Positions 1 through 9,689 of a DNA stretch of 64,000 bases are shown one piece after another. The DNA comes from an uncultured Parasphingopyxis sp. (GTDB lineage: Bacteria > Pseudomonadota > Alphaproteobacteria > Sphingomonadales > Sphingomonadaceae). The stretch is taken from contig CAMYKP010000009.1 of the NCBI GenBank assembly GCA_947259005.1, positions 62,001-126,000 of the forward strand. The letters run 5' to 3'. Each line of letters opens with the position of its first letter. Position 1 is the stretch's first letter. Position numbers and translations under genes: made by a program. Below the pieces are notes generated by a model, which made no database searches, was not told the DNA's origin, and saw nothing but the letters and a program-made list of their open reading frames with translations.

Positions 1-1
1 C

Positions 2-406
2 GTCTTCGTCTGCTGGCAGGCACCAGACCGAAATCCATGGGCCATGATCCCTGCAAAAGCTGTCATGCCCCTGCTGGATAACCCGGCACCGCCCGACCCG
101 CATGCGCCCGGTCCGTTCGCCTTTGCCGATCCGGACCGTGTCACGGATATTCTCGGCACGGCGGGATTTCGTGATGTCAGTATTGAGGGGTATGATATCC
201 CGATAGTATTGAGCAATACCGGGCTTGATGACGCCACCGATTTTGCCTGTCAGATTGGCCCAGGCTCAAGGGCTATGACCGAGCTCGATGAATCTGGCCG
301 GAAGAAGGCCTATGCCTCTATTCGCGAGGCGCTGTCGCCTTATGCTGATGCGAAAGGGGCGCTGACCATGGAGGGTGCGGTCTGGTTGGTCACCGCACGC
401 GCATAA
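2..406 (+). CDS. SAM-dependent methyltransferase, C-terminal part (cut by window start)
   Basis: The reading frame is open from base 2 to the TAA ending at 406, so the gene begins before the window; 134 residues are visible. An ATG at 44 lies inside the frame, but the codons before it read as protein (VFVCWQAPDRNPWA), so it is not taken as the start. The text resembles the C-terminal half of class I (UbiE/ubiquinone-type) methyltransferases: a beta strand ending in a CWQ segment, a proline-rich stretch, then a PFAFADPDRVTDILGTAGF segment typical of the substrate-binding cap. The SAM-binding GxGxG motif must lie upstream and cannot be seen. The substrate is unknown. The next gene is convergent, with its stop 16 bases downstream. 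Confidence 0.7.
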   Translation, partial: VFVCWQAPDRNPWAMIPAKAVMPLLDNPAPPDPHAPGPFAFADPDRVTDILGTAGFRDVSIEGYDIPIVLSNTGLDDATDFACQIGPGSRAMTELDESGRKKAYASIREALSPYADAKGALTMEGAVWLVTARA

Positions 407-421
407 CCGTGGCATTTAGCG

Positions 422-1570
422 CTAGCGCCAGCGCAGATTATCGCGATTGAGCTGGCCGACCGAAGTCACGCCCATCAGTTTCATGTCGCGCTCGATTTCG
501 GCACGCAGATTGCCCAGCGCCCGCTCGACTCCATCCTGTCCGGCGGCGGCGAGGGCGTAGAGATAGAGCCGCCCGCCCGAACAGGCCTTTGCCCCGACGC
601 TCAGCGCTTTGAGCACATGGCTTCCGCGCCGGATGCCGCCGTCGCAAATCACATCGAGCCTGTCGCCGACCGCATCGACGATTTCGGCCAGCTGGTCGAA
701 CGGTGCCCGGCTGCCATCGAGCTGCCGGCCGCCATGGTTGGAGACCATGATGGCCGTCGCGCCGATATCGGCGGCGCGACGGGCATCTGCGACCGACATG
801 ATTCCTTTCAGGCAGAACTCGCCGCCCCAGTCGGCCCGGATCTGCTCGGCGGTTTTCCAGTCGAGAGACTGGTCGAGCATTGTCGAGAAATAATCGCCGA
901 CCGAAAGCGCGACATTGCTGCCTTCGGCGATATGGCCGCTGAGATTGGGCAGCTCGAACTTTTCGCGCAGCAGATAGTTGAGGCCCCAGGCCGGTTTGGT
1001 AGCATAACTGAGAAAAGAGCGCGGCGTGATCTTGGGAGGGGAAGTAAAGCCTGTGCGCAGGCAGCGTTCGCGATTGCCGCCGACAATCGTATCGACCGTC
1101 AGCGTCAGGGCATCGAACCTGGCGGCCTTGCACTGCTCGACCATGGCCTGGTTCAGCCCCTTATCCTTGTGGATGTAGAGCTGGAACATCTTGGGGCAGG
1201 CATAGTCCGCGCCCATCTCCTCGATGCTGACGGTGGCCAGCGAGGAAATGCCAAAATAGGTACCGAACTTTTCCGCCGCTCGGGCCACGGCGCGTTCTCC
1301 CTGCCAGTGGAACAGCCGTTGAAGCGCGGTTGGCGAAAGGAACAGCGGCATGTCGATCTTCCGGCCCATGACCGTCGTCGACATGTCGATATCCTGGACC
1401 CCGGCAAGGACGCTGGGAACAAGATCGCATTCGTTGAACGCATCGCTGTTGCGGCGGAGGGTCACTTCGTCATCAGCGCCGCCATCGATATAATGGAACA
1501 CGGGGCCGGGCAGGCGTTGCTTCGCCAGTCGCCGGAAATCTTCACTATTGTGACAATCATTCAATCGCAT
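422..1570 (-). CDS. FMN-dependent alpha-hydroxy-acid dehydrogenase (L-lactate dehydrogenase/glycolate oxidase family)
   Basis: 382 residues, the usual length for LldD-type enzymes, which oxidise L-2-hydroxy acids to 2-oxo acids using FMN in a TIM barrel. The N-terminal FHYIDGGADDEVTLRRN segment matches the family's conserved YxxGGAxxE start. Visible motifs are LSPTALQRLFHWQGE, QLYIHKDKG (FMN pocket), the signature SNHGGRQLDGSRAPFD with the catalytic His and substrate Arg, and a C-terminal DGGIRRGSHVLKALSVGAKACSGGR phosphate-binding region. L-lactate is a plausible substrate, but glycolate, mandelate or others cannot be separated from sequence alone. It is a lone gene, with no lctP permease or regulator beside it. 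Confidence 0.88.
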   Translation of the reverse strand: MRLNDCHNSEDFRRLAKQRLPGPVFHYIDGGADDEVTLRRNSDAFNECDLVPSVLAGVQDIDMSTTVMGRKIDMPLFLSPTALQRLFHWQGERAVARAAEKFGTYFGISSLATVSIEEMGADYACPKMFQLYIHKDKGLNQAMVEQCKAARFDALTLTVDTIVGGNRERCLRTGFTSPPKITPRSFLSYATKPAWGLNYLLREKFELPNLSGHIAEGSNVALSVGDYFSTMLDQSLDWKTAEQIRADWGGEFCLKGIMSVADARRAADIGATAIMVSNHGGRQLDGSRAPFDQLAEIVDAVGDRLDVICDGGIRRGSHVLKALSVGAKACSGGRLYLYALAAAGQDGVERALGNLRAEIERDMKLMGVTSVGQLNRDNLRWR

Positions 1571-1679
1571 AGCAGCACACTCTAACCCAACCGCTCAATC
1601 ATGCACAGTCAGCTATTGGCGAAGGGCCTCGGTCGCGGCTACAAGCGTCTGCAGGGGCCGCAATATTCAGGATAACTAC

Positions 1680-2687
1680 GTGTACGAAACCATAGAACCG
1701 CTTGTGATTCCGCAGGAAGCAAAAGAGCGGTTGCGAATCATGTTCATCGCCAAACATGCACTGTGGAACGGCGGGCTCCATCCGGACGATGGAAATCACG
1801 CGCTCTATCATCATGAAACGCGAACTATCCTCGAAGAACTGGGGCTGAATCTGACACTCGCCAACAGTTTTGACGCGCTCATGACGCGGCCCGACGTCGA
1901 TTTCGTCTTTCCGCTGCTGAACCGGGCGGGCTTCGTGAATTCCGAAATGCTCGGCCCATTGCTCTGCAACATGCACCGCATACCCTATCTCGGTGCGAGC
2001 CCGATCATTCGCGGTCTTTCCGATGACAAGCATCTCTCGAAACTCGTCGCCGTGCGCGCGGGCGTGCCGACCTCTCCCTGGGCGATTTATCGTCGCGGTG
2101 CGCCGGTGGACGAAGCCGATTGCCCGAAAGGCGAGCGGCTGGTCATCAAGCCCAACGCATCTTCGGCCTCATGGGGCGTCCAGGATGCGACCAGCTGGGA
2201 CGGCGTTGCGCACGCCATTGCCGATATTCATAATCAGGGACACGATGCGATCGTCGAACCGTTTCTCAACGGCAGCGATGTCGAGGTGCCGGTAATCACG
2301 ACCGGAGATCCCAAAATCCTGCCGATGCTGATATTCCAGCAAGCCGATCCCACGCATCTCAGAACCTATTATGAGAAGCGCGATCTGGTGGATCGTGCCC
2401 AGAAATATTCGCTCGATGCGTTCGACGATGCGGAATGGGTTCCCAAGATCGCGGATTTGACGACAAAGCTTTTCCGCGAGTTCAGGCCGTTCGACTATGG
2501 CCGGTTCGAATTCCGTCTGGATCGTGAAACCGGCGATGTGCAGTTTCTCGAGGTCAATCTCAACTGTAACTTGTGGTCGGAGAAAGTGTTCGGTCGTGCC
2601 GCAAAAATCGCCGGGTTGACCCAAGCCGAACTGATCGAAACGATCTTGGCTGACAGCCTTCGGCGCAACGGCCTTATTGGCCTTTGA
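1680..2687 (+). CDS. ATP-grasp protein distantly related to D-alanine-D-alanine ligase
   Basis: 335 residues. The GTG start at 1680 is supported by AGGA at 1669-1672, seven bases upstream; no better ATG exists until codon 21. The layout is that of an ATP-grasp ligase: an N-terminal Rossmann-like domain, a middle segment with GLSDDKHLSKLVAVRAGVPTSPW (like the DK..K..a..aGvp.p of Ddl), a lysine in ERLVIKPNASSASWGV, and the metal-binding end FEFRLDRETGDVQFLEVNLNCN. The HGxxGEDG loop that binds D-Ala in true Ddl is replaced by LLNRAGFVNSE, and the usual LEVNTxPGMT is LEVNLNCNLWS. It is therefore probably not a cell-wall ligase; it may ligate another carboxylate to an amine. It stands alone between a dehydrogenase and sdhB. 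Confidence 0.75.
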   Translation: MYETIEPLVIPQEAKERLRIMFIAKHALWNGGLHPDDGNHALYHHETRTILEELGLNLTLANSFDALMTRPDVDFVFPLLNRAGFVNSEMLGPLLCNMHRIPYLGASPIIRGLSDDKHLSKLVAVRAGVPTSPWAIYRRGAPVDEADCPKGERLVIKPNASSASWGVQDATSWDGVAHAIADIHNQGHDAIVEPFLNGSDVEVPVITTGDPKILPMLIFQQADPTHLRTYYEKRDLVDRAQKYSLDAFDDAEWVPKIADLTTKLFREFRPFDYGRFEFRLDRETGDVQFLEVNLNCNLWSEKVFGRAAKIAGLTQAELIETILADSLRRNGLIGL

Positions 2688-2824
2688 TCCCGTTTGCGCA
2701 GAATAAACGCATATCCGAGGCAGGTTTTTTCGCGGGCCGGCAAAAAATGTACCGCACTACCCCCTTCCGCATGGCGGAATGAGGCGCTATCCCGCTTTCA
2801 AACCGCGAGGGAAATGAACGAACC

Positions 2825-3607
2825 ATGGCTCAATTTGTGCTTCCGAAGAACAGCAGAATTTCCAAGAAGGGCAAGGTGCACAAATCGGAAGGCGCGCGAA
2901 CCAAGACGTTCAAAGTCTATCGCTACGATCCCGACACTGGCGAGAATCCGCATTATGACAAGTTTGAGATTGATCTCGACGAGTGCGGCCCGATGGTGCT
3001 CGATGCGCTGATCAAGATGAAGAGCGAACAGGATAGCTCGCTTACATTCCGCCGGTCGTGCCGCGAGGGCATTTGCGGATCCTGTTCGATGAATATCGAC
3101 GGGCAGAATGGCTTGGCCTGCACGACCTCGATTGAGGACTGCAAAAGCAAGGAAGTCACGATCACGCCGCTGCCAGCGATGGATGTGATCAAGGACCTTG
3201 TTCCTGACTTCACCCATTTCTACGCGCAATATGCATCGATCCAGCCCTGGCTGAAAACAGAAACGCCCGAACCCTCCGGACGGGAGCGTCTGCAATCGCC
3301 CGAAGATCGCGAGAAACTAGACGGGCTTTATGAGTGCATCCTGTGCGCCTGCTGCTCGACGAGCTGCCCCAGCTATTGGTGGAACAGTGACAAGTTCTTG
3401 GGTCCGGCCATATTGTTGCAGGCCTATCGCTGGCTCGCCGACAGCCGCGACGAGCATACCGGTGAACGACTGGATGAACTTGAAGACCCGTTCCGGCTCT
3501 ATCGCTGCCACACGATTATGAACTGCGCCAATGTCTGCCCGAAAGGGTTGTCACCGGCCAAGGCGATCGCCGAGACCAAGAAGATGCTGCTCGAACGCAC
3601 CGTTTGA
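2825..3607 (+). CDS. sdhB: Succinate dehydrogenase iron-sulfur subunit
   Basis: 260 residues, the usual size for SdhB, which carries electrons from the FAD subunit to ubiquinone in complex II. All cluster ligands are present: C79, C84, C87 and C99 for [2Fe-2S] ([10 protein letters not shown]), and C171, C174, C177, C181 with C228, C234, C238 for the [4Fe-4S] and [3Fe-4S] centres ([13 protein letters not shown] and [14 protein letters not shown]). Notably, sdhA and the membrane-anchor genes sdhC/sdhD are not upstream; the preceding gene is the unrelated ATP-grasp gene. Downstream come a thioesterase and zapE on the same strand, spaced as in one operon. The start at 2825 has a GAGGG twelve bases upstream. 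Confidence 0.97.
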   Translation: MAQFVLPKNSRISKKGKVHKSEGARTKTFKVYRYDPDTGENPHYDKFEIDLDECGPMVLDALIKMKSEQDSSLTFRRSCREGICGSCSMNIDGQNGLACTTSIEDCKSKEVTITPLPAMDVIKDLVPDFTHFYAQYASIQPWLKTETPEPSGRERLQSPEDREKLDGLYECILCACCSTSCPSYWWNSDKFLGPAILLQAYRWLADSRDEHTGERLDELEDPFRLYRCHTIMNCANVCPKGLSPAKAIAETKKMLLERTV

Positions 3608-3622
3608 GTGACCCGCTGAATC

Positions 3623-4075
3623 TTGTCCGACTCCAAATTCCGCCACGAGCCTGATCCCGATAATCCCGGCTGGATGATCTGGGAGATTACAGAAGAAGAG
3701 CGTTTCAATCGTGTATTGGGGCCGTTCCGCGTCCGCAAGGAAAGCGAGACAACGGCTCGTTGCCGTATCTGGCCGCAACCCATCCACAGCAATCTCTCCG
3801 ATGTGGTTCACGGCGGCGTCGTGATGAGTTTCATCGATATCTCCCTTTTCGCCGGTTCGCGGATGCTTGGCATCCTGCATGCGGGGCGTTCCGTGACCCT
3901 CGACATGACGTGCCAGTTCATGGTGCCGGCTGTTCTGGAAAAATCGCTTGATGCAGAGGTCGAGATTCTACGCGAAACGGGGCGTCTGGTTTTCCTGCGC
4001 GGTCTTGTCGTGCAGGATGCGGTGAAGATTGCTGCATTCTCGGCAACTATCCGCAAGGCAAGTCCGCCCAAATGA
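3623..4075 (+). CDS. PaaI-family acyl-CoA thioesterase (hotdog fold)
   Basis: 150 residues starting at a TTG; the first in-frame ATG falls inside the conserved domain, so the TTG is the likelier start. The segment HSNLSDVVHGGVVMSFIDISLF fits the hotdog-fold signature (HG..a...D), followed by the strand pattern VTLDMTCQFMVPAVLEKSLDAEVEILRETGRLVFLRG. Family members hydrolyse acyl-CoA thioesters; the chain specificity cannot be told. The gene follows sdhB after 15 bases and overlaps zapE by four bases (ATGA), so all three are probably co-transcribed. No functional tie to succinate dehydrogenase is evident. Confidence 0.88.
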   Translation: MSDSKFRHEPDPDNPGWMIWEITEEERFNRVLGPFRVRKESETTARCRIWPQPIHSNLSDVVHGGVVMSFIDISLFAGSRMLGILHAGRSVTLDMTCQFMVPAVLEKSLDAEVEILRETGRLVFLRGLVVQDAVKIAAFSATIRKASPPK

Positions 4076-5181
4076 CCGCGCTCAATGCGCGTTATCAGGC
4101 ATTGGTCGAAGCCGGCGAGCTGCGACCCGATGACGATCAGAGGCGCGCAATCGACCATCTTGTCCGGCTGACCGAGCAGCTCGAAGAGGCACCGCGTCGC
4201 GGTAGCGTGCTCTGGCGGACATTGGGAAAGAAGCCGGCACCGGTGCGCGGCGTTTATCTATGGGGCGGGGTAGGGCGCGGCAAATCCATGCTTATGGATC
4301 TTTTCTATGCTTGCCTCGACATGAAGTCCAAGCGGCGCGTGCATTTCCACGAATTCATGCTGGACATCCATGATCGGCTGCGTGTGGAGCGCGCTAAGGA
4401 AAAGGGTGATCCCGTTCTGCCAGTGGCCGAGGCGATCCGCGACGAGGCGCGGTTGCTCGCGCTTGACGAGATGGTGGTCAACAACACTGCCGATGCCGCC
4501 ATACTTTCACGACTGTTTACCGCGCTCCTGGAAAAGGGGGTGACGATTGTAACCACATCCAACCGGCCACCAGGCGATCTCTACAAGGATGGCCTCAATC
4601 GTGAGCTGTTCCTCCCCTTTATCGACCTGATCGAAGAACGGCTGGAAGTCGTATCGCTCAATGGTCCGACCGATTACCGGCTGGAGCGGCTGGGCGGAAT
4701 GCCGACATGGTATGTGCCCAATGGCGAGGAGGCGACGGCGGAACTGCGTGAAGCCTTTTTCCGCCTGACCGACTATTCTCCCGACGATGCAGCGCATGTT
4801 CCTAGCGAAGACATCGCGGTGCCGGGGGGGCGGACGCTTCATGTCCCGAAGTCTTTGAAAGGCGTCGCGGTATTCTCGTTCAAACGCTTATGCGCAGAAG
4901 CGCGCGGTGCGGCGGATTATCTGGCGATTGCGCGAAAGTTTCACACGGTCCTTATCGTCGGAATACCGGTGATGGAGCCGGATAAACGCAACGAAGCCAG
5001 CCGGTTCAAAACGCTGATCGATGCGCTGTATGAGCATAAAGTCAAATTGCTGGCGGCCGCCGATGCCGAACCGCAAGATCTCTACGGCGCGGGCGATGGT
5101 GCGTTCGAGTTTGAGCGCACGGCGTCGCGGCTGATCGAGATGCAGTCACACGACTATCTGGCTGCGGGCCACGGGTTCTGA
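4072..5181 (+). CDS. zapE: Cell division ATPase ZapE (AFG1-like)
   Basis: 369 residues, typical for ZapE. This family of AAA+-like ATPases associates with the divisome in bacteria and is related to mitochondrial Afg1/Lace1. Walker A is GGVGRGKS at residues 65-72, followed by HFHEFMLDIHDRL, a strongly conserved ZapE segment. Walker B is ALDEMVVNNTADAAILSRLF. Later conserved blocks are TTSNRPPGDLYKDGLNRELFLPFIDLIEERLEVV and FSFKRLCAEARGAADYLAIARKFHTVLI. The start codon overlaps the thioesterase stop (ATGA). The position next to sdhB is common in alphaproteobacteria. Confidence 0.95.
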   Translation: MTALNARYQALVEAGELRPDDDQRRAIDHLVRLTEQLEEAPRRGSVLWRTLGKKPAPVRGVYLWGGVGRGKSMLMDLFYACLDMKSKRRVHFHEFMLDIHDRLRVERAKEKGDPVLPVAEAIRDEARLLALDEMVVNNTADAAILSRLFTALLEKGVTIVTTSNRPPGDLYKDGLNRELFLPFIDLIEERLEVVSLNGPTDYRLERLGGMPTWYVPNGEEATAELREAFFRLTDYSPDDAAHVPSEDIAVPGGRTLHVPKSLKGVAVFSFKRLCAEARGAADYLAIARKFHTVLIVGIPVMEPDKRNEASRFKTLIDALYEHKVKLLAAADAEPQDLYGAGDGAFEFERTASRLIEMQSHDYLAAGHGF

Positions 5182-5196
5182 CCCTGGCTTCTGGTA

Positions 5197-5727
5197 CTAG
5201 ATAGCCTCCGCCAGTTCGCGTCCGCGTAATGTCAGATCGTAGAGCGGCGCTGGCGGAAAATTGTCGACGACCGCGCGCGATACCAGATCATGCCCCATCA
5301 TCTGTTTCAGGGTCAGCGAAAGCGCGCGCGGCGTTGCCGGTACGAGTTCGCTCTTGAGCTGGGTGAAGCGGCGCGGTGAGGTACGCAGTTCAAAGGTCAG
5401 CGGCAGCGTCCAGCGTTGGAACGCCATGGGTTTGAGATTGAGTTCCGTCGACACGGCTTCGATCTTCGTTGCCTGGCTGGCGATTGCCGCTCCTTTTGCG
5501 GTGAGAAGATATTCGGGCCGAAGGGGATGGCCATGGCCCGGATTGCGCTCAACCCATCCGCTTGCTTTCAGATGATCCAGCGTGCTCGCGAGAGCCGACC
5601 GCGCACATCCAACCCGGTTGAGCAGAAGGACGAAGCGGGCGCCTCCGCCCTCTTCTGCCAGCGCGGCGAGTACCGGCACTGACCAGCGCCGCTCCCCTAA
5701 AGTTCGAATGTCCTGCATTGGCAACAT
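5197..5727 (-). CDS. Transcriptional regulator with two HxlR-like winged-helix domains in tandem
   Basis: 176 residues. It reads as two consecutive winged-helix units. Residues about 6-83 run from IRTLGERRWSVPVLAALAE through SALASTLDHLKASGWVERNPG to YLLTAKGAAI. Residues about 104-175 repeat the pattern with WTLPLTFELRTSPRRFTQLKSEL, ALSLTLKQMMGHDLVSRAVVDNFPPAPLYDLTLRGRELAEAI. Each has the HxlR sequence order (W..p.L..L..g..rF..L.....is...L...L..L...GlV.R......p..YeLT..G). HxlR proteins are normally single-domain dimers, so this may be a fused pseudo-dimer. It is divergent from a VOC-protein gene across a 74-base gap with an AT-rich palindrome, which suggests local regulation. Confidence 0.75.
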   Translation of the reverse strand: MLPMQDIRTLGERRWSVPVLAALAEEGGGARFVLLLNRVGCARSALASTLDHLKASGWVERNPGHGHPLRPEYLLTAKGAAIASQATKIEAVSTELNLKPMAFQRWTLPLTFELRTSPRRFTQLKSELVPATPRALSLTLKQMMGHDLVSRAVVDNFPPAPLYDLTLRGRELAEAI

Positions 5728-5746
5728 AACGGTATTCTGTCCTCAT

Positions 5747-5801
5747 TTGACTCAATCTATATATAGTATAAAAACAAGACTATCAAATCGGGAGGTGAGT
5801 G
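5747..5801 (+). promoter_or_regulatory. AT-rich regulatory region between divergent regulator and VOC gene, with palindrome and Shine-Dalgarno
   Basis: A perfect 10-base palindrome CTATATATAG occupies 5757-5766. TTGACT at 5747-5752 could be a -35 and TATAAA at 5767-5772 a -10, but the spacing is only 14 bases, so the promoter reading is weak. GGAGGT at 5791-5796 sits five bases before the ATG at 5802 and fixes that start. The palindrome is a candidate operator for the divergent regulator. Confidence 0.4.
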
Positions 5802-6179
5802 ATGGCGATAGAGTTTGACGGAGGATTGACCTGCACACTTGGCGTTAGCGATCTTGGCAAGGCTATTGACTGGTATAGCGAGACATTGGGTTTCGTCTTG
5901 CTTTATCGGGTTGATGACATCGGCTGGGCCGAGCTCTCGACTTCTGTCGCCAAGGTCAATCTCGGATTGTCGCAAGTGGAAGATGTCGGCGCTGGCGGCG
6001 GCGTAACGCCTACGTTTGGAACGACCGATATCGAGGCGGCAAAGGCAGAGCTGGATATCAAAGGGATAAGGCAGGATGGGCCGATCCAGGACATCCCCAA
6101 TCTCGTCCGGCTGCTCACCTTTTACGACCCTGATGGCAATGCGCTGATGTTCTATGAGCAGCTGCCGGGCGCCGGCTGA
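5802..6179 (+). CDS. VOC-superfamily (glyoxalase/bleomycin-resistance-like) protein
   Basis: 125 residues from the ATG at 5802, chosen over the GTG at 5799 because GGAGGT lies five bases upstream. The beta-alpha-beta-beta-beta VOC pattern is clear: LGVSDLGKAIDWYSETLGFVLLYRVDDIGWAELST in the first half and a second module ending VRLLTFYDPDGNALMFYEQLPG, with the usual D-P-D-G-N turn and a metal-ligand-like Glu near the end. Substrate unknown. It is divergent from the tandem winged-helix regulator, whose likely target it is. Confidence 0.82.
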   Translation: MAIEFDGGLTCTLGVSDLGKAIDWYSETLGFVLLYRVDDIGWAELSTSVAKVNLGLSQVEDVGAGGGVTPTFGTTDIEAAKAELDIKGIRQDGPIQDIPNLVRLLTFYDPDGNALMFYEQLPGAG

Positions 6180-6259
6180 AACGCGAGAGCTCCCTCTGCA
6201 TATTGACCCGCTGGCTGAAACTGACAAAGGTTCCGTTAGATCACCATCGGAGATTGTCC

Positions 6260-7636
6260 ATGCGCCTTGCCATATTCACCGCCGCACTGCTTGCCAGCAC
6301 CTCGGCGACTGCACAGGTAGACCCCTGGCATGAGCGTGGCCGCGAAATATACCGGACGGCGATAGAAATTCCGACCGTCGCCGGGCGGGGGCAGATGGAT
6401 GAGATGGTCAGCTACCTCCAGGCGCAATTCGAGGCGGCCGGAATAACTGATGTAACCGTGCATGATTACGCGGACACGCAGTCGATGGTCGTCCGCTGGC
6501 CCGCCGCCAATTCATCGGGTGAGAAGGCGATCCTGTTGCTCGCACATATGGATGTCGTCGAAGCGCTGCCGGAAGACTGGTCGCGCGACCCTTTCACCTT
6601 CATCGAGGAAGATGGCTATTTTTACGGGCGCGGAACGGCGGATGACAAACAAGGCGTGGTTGCACTGACGACCGCATTGTTGCGGCTTCGTGCGGAAGGC
6701 TTCGCGCCGACCCGTGATATCATTGTGCTGTTCACGGGTGACGAAGAAACCACGCAGCGGGGTGCCGAACTGGCCGCATCCGAATGGATCGACCTGTCTG
6801 GGGTCGAAATGGCGCTGAACGCCGATGCCGGTGGCGGGGCCTATCTCGCCGATGGCACATTATTGGGTTTCGGTATCCAGACGGCCGAAAAAATCTACCA
6901 GACCTTTACCTTCACCGCGACGAATCCGGGCGGGCACAGTTCGCGGCCGAGGCCGGACAATGCGATTTATGATCTCGCCCATACGCTGGACCGTCTCGAG
7001 ACCTATCGGTTCGAGCCGATGCAGAATGAAACCACGCGGGCCTATTTCACGGCGCGCGCGGCGACGGCTGAACTGGAAGTCCGGGAGGCGATCGAGCGCT
7101 GGCTGGCCGATCCCGAAGATGGCGAGGCTGCAGACATCGTGGAAGCATCGCCGACACTGGTCGGCACGACGCGGACGCGCTGTGTCGCGACCCGTCTGCA
7201 GGGCGGCCATGCCGATAATGCGCTGCCCCAAATGGCGCAGGCGACGGTCAATTGCCGTATGTTCCCGGGCGTCGACCCGGCCAGCGTGCTGGCGACTCTG
7301 CAGGAGATCGCCGCGCCGAGCAATGTCACTGTGGAGCCCGTCGAGGCAGCACGACCGACCGATGCATCTCCGCTGCGCGACGATGTCATTTCCGCCTTTA
7401 CCGAAGCGGTCCATGCTCGGCATCCGGGTGCTGCCATCGTGCCGAACATGAGCACGGGGGCGACCGACGGGCTGTTTTTCCGGGCGGCGGGAATTCCGAC
7501 TTATGGCGTGAACGGCGCATGGATCGTCAGCCCTGAAGACGAGCGCGCCCATGGCCGCGATGAGCGGCTGCCGGTCCAGAGCCTGTACGATAATATCGAC
7601 CATTGGACGGACCTTATCCGCACCCTTGCCGACTAG
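6260..7636 (+). CDS. Secreted M20-family metallopeptidase
   Basis: 458 residues from the ATG at 6260, preferred to an upstream TTG because GGAG lies at 6249-6252 and translation from here begins with a clean signal peptide (MRLAIFTAALLASTSATAQ). M20 peptidases are di-zinc exopeptidases or amidohydrolases. Metal and catalytic motifs are visible in order: LLAHMDVVEALPEDWSRDPF (His, Asp), GRGTADDKQG (bridging Asp), FTGDEETTQRG (catalytic Glu pair), ALNADAGGG, a dimerisation domain starting near NPGGHSSRP, and a late TDGLFFRAAGIPTYGVNG with the final ligand region near HGRDERLPVQSLYDNIDHW. The export signal suggests periplasmic peptide scavenging. It is a single gene with a possible terminator downstream. 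Confidence 0.9.
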   Translation: MRLAIFTAALLASTSATAQVDPWHERGREIYRTAIEIPTVAGRGQMDEMVSYLQAQFEAAGITDVTVHDYADTQSMVVRWPAANSSGEKAILLLAHMDVVEALPEDWSRDPFTFIEEDGYFYGRGTADDKQGVVALTTALLRLRAEGFAPTRDIIVLFTGDEETTQRGAELAASEWIDLSGVEMALNADAGGGAYLADGTLLGFGIQTAEKIYQTFTFTATNPGGHSSRPRPDNAIYDLAHTLDRLETYRFEPMQNETTRAYFTARAATAELEVREAIERWLADPEDGEAADIVEASPTLVGTTRTRCVATRLQGGHADNALPQMAQATVNCRMFPGVDPASVLATLQEIAAPSNVTVEPVEAARPTDASPLRDDVISAFTEAVHARHPGAAIVPNMSTGATDGLFFRAAGIPTYGVNGAWIVSPEDERAHGRDERLPVQSLYDNIDHWTDLIRTLAD

Positions 7637-7649
7637 CTTTCCTGCCCCG

Positions 7650-8718
<1,069 letters not shown>

Positions 8719-8748
8719 TTCTTCCAGAAAAACAGGACAGCCAGCAGG

Positions 8749-9633
8749 ATGAGCATCCTCGTCGATAAGAATACCAAGGTCATCACACAGGGCATGACCG
8801 GCGATACCGGAACCTTCCACACCCAGCAGGGCCTGGATTACGGTACTAAAATGGTTGCCGGCGTTACGCCGGGCAAAGGCGGAACCGAGCATATCGGCTT
8901 GCCCGTGTTCAACACCGTTGCCGAAGCCCGCGATGCGACGGGCGCGGATGCCAGCGTGGTCTATGTTCCCCCGAAATTCGCTGCGGCCTCGATTATCGAA
9001 GCCATTGAGGCCGAAATCCCTCTGATCGTTGCGATTACCGAGGGCATTCCGGTGCTCGATATGGTGACGGTGAAGGCCAAGCTCGAAAAATCCAGTTCGC
9101 GGCTGATCGGGCCGAACTGCCCGGGCGTTCTCACGCCGAACGAATGTAAGATCGGGATCATGCCCGGCAGCATCTTTTCCAAGGGCTCGGTGGGCGTCGT
9201 CAGCCGTTCCGGCACGCTGACCTATGAGGCCGTGCACCAGACAACGGCGGTTGGCCTTGGCCAGTCGACGGCGGTCGGCATTGGCGGTGATCCGGTCAAC
9301 GGCACCAACTTTATCGATGTGCTCGAGATGTTTCTTGCAGACGATGAAACCGAATCCATTGTCATGATCGGCGAAATCGGCGGCAGCGCGGAAGAAGAAG
9401 CAGCCCAGTTCCTGGCCGATGAAGCCAAGGCAGGCCGCTCCAAGCCGACCGTTGGCTTTATTGCCGGTCGCACGGCGCCTCCGGGTCGACGCATGGGCCA
9501 TGCCGGCGCAATTGTTTCCGGCGGGCAGGGCGGTGCTGACGACAAGATCGCTGCGATGGAGGCGGCCGGTATCTCCGTCTCGCCAAGCCCGTCCGAACTC
9601 GGAACAACGCTCGCAGCATTGCTCAAAGGTTGA
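8749..9633 (+). CDS. sucD: Succinyl-CoA ligase (ADP/GDP-forming) alpha subunit
   Basis: 294 residues, normal for SucD. It makes ATP or GTP from succinyl-CoA together with the beta subunit Suc[31 protein letters not shown] is the CoA-binding N-terminus, [11 protein letters not shown] and [12 protein letters not shown] are conserved blocks, and the phosphorylated His251 lies in [14 protein letters not shown]. The partner gene sucC, usually immediately upstream, is absent: mdh precedes instead. The beta subunit must therefore be encoded elsewhere. Confidence 0.97.
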   Translation: MSILVDKNTKVITQGMTGDTGTFHTQQGLDYGTKMVAGVTPGKGGTEHIGLPVFNTVAEARDATGADASVVYVPPKFAAASIIEAIEAEIPLIVAITEGIPVLDMVTVKAKLEKSSSRLIGPNCPGVLTPNECKIGIMPGSIFSKGSVGVVSRSGTLTYEAVHQTTAVGLGQSTAVGIGGDPVNGTNFIDVLEMFLADDETESIVMIGEIGGSAEEEAAQFLADEAKAGRSKPTVGFIAGRTAPPGRRMGHAGAIVSGGQGGADDKIAAMEAAGISVSPSPSELGTTLAALLKG

Positions 9634-9689
9634 TAGAGATGGCTCCCAACGCCAGTTTAACGGTGTGGGACAGCTAAGGATCACATTTC

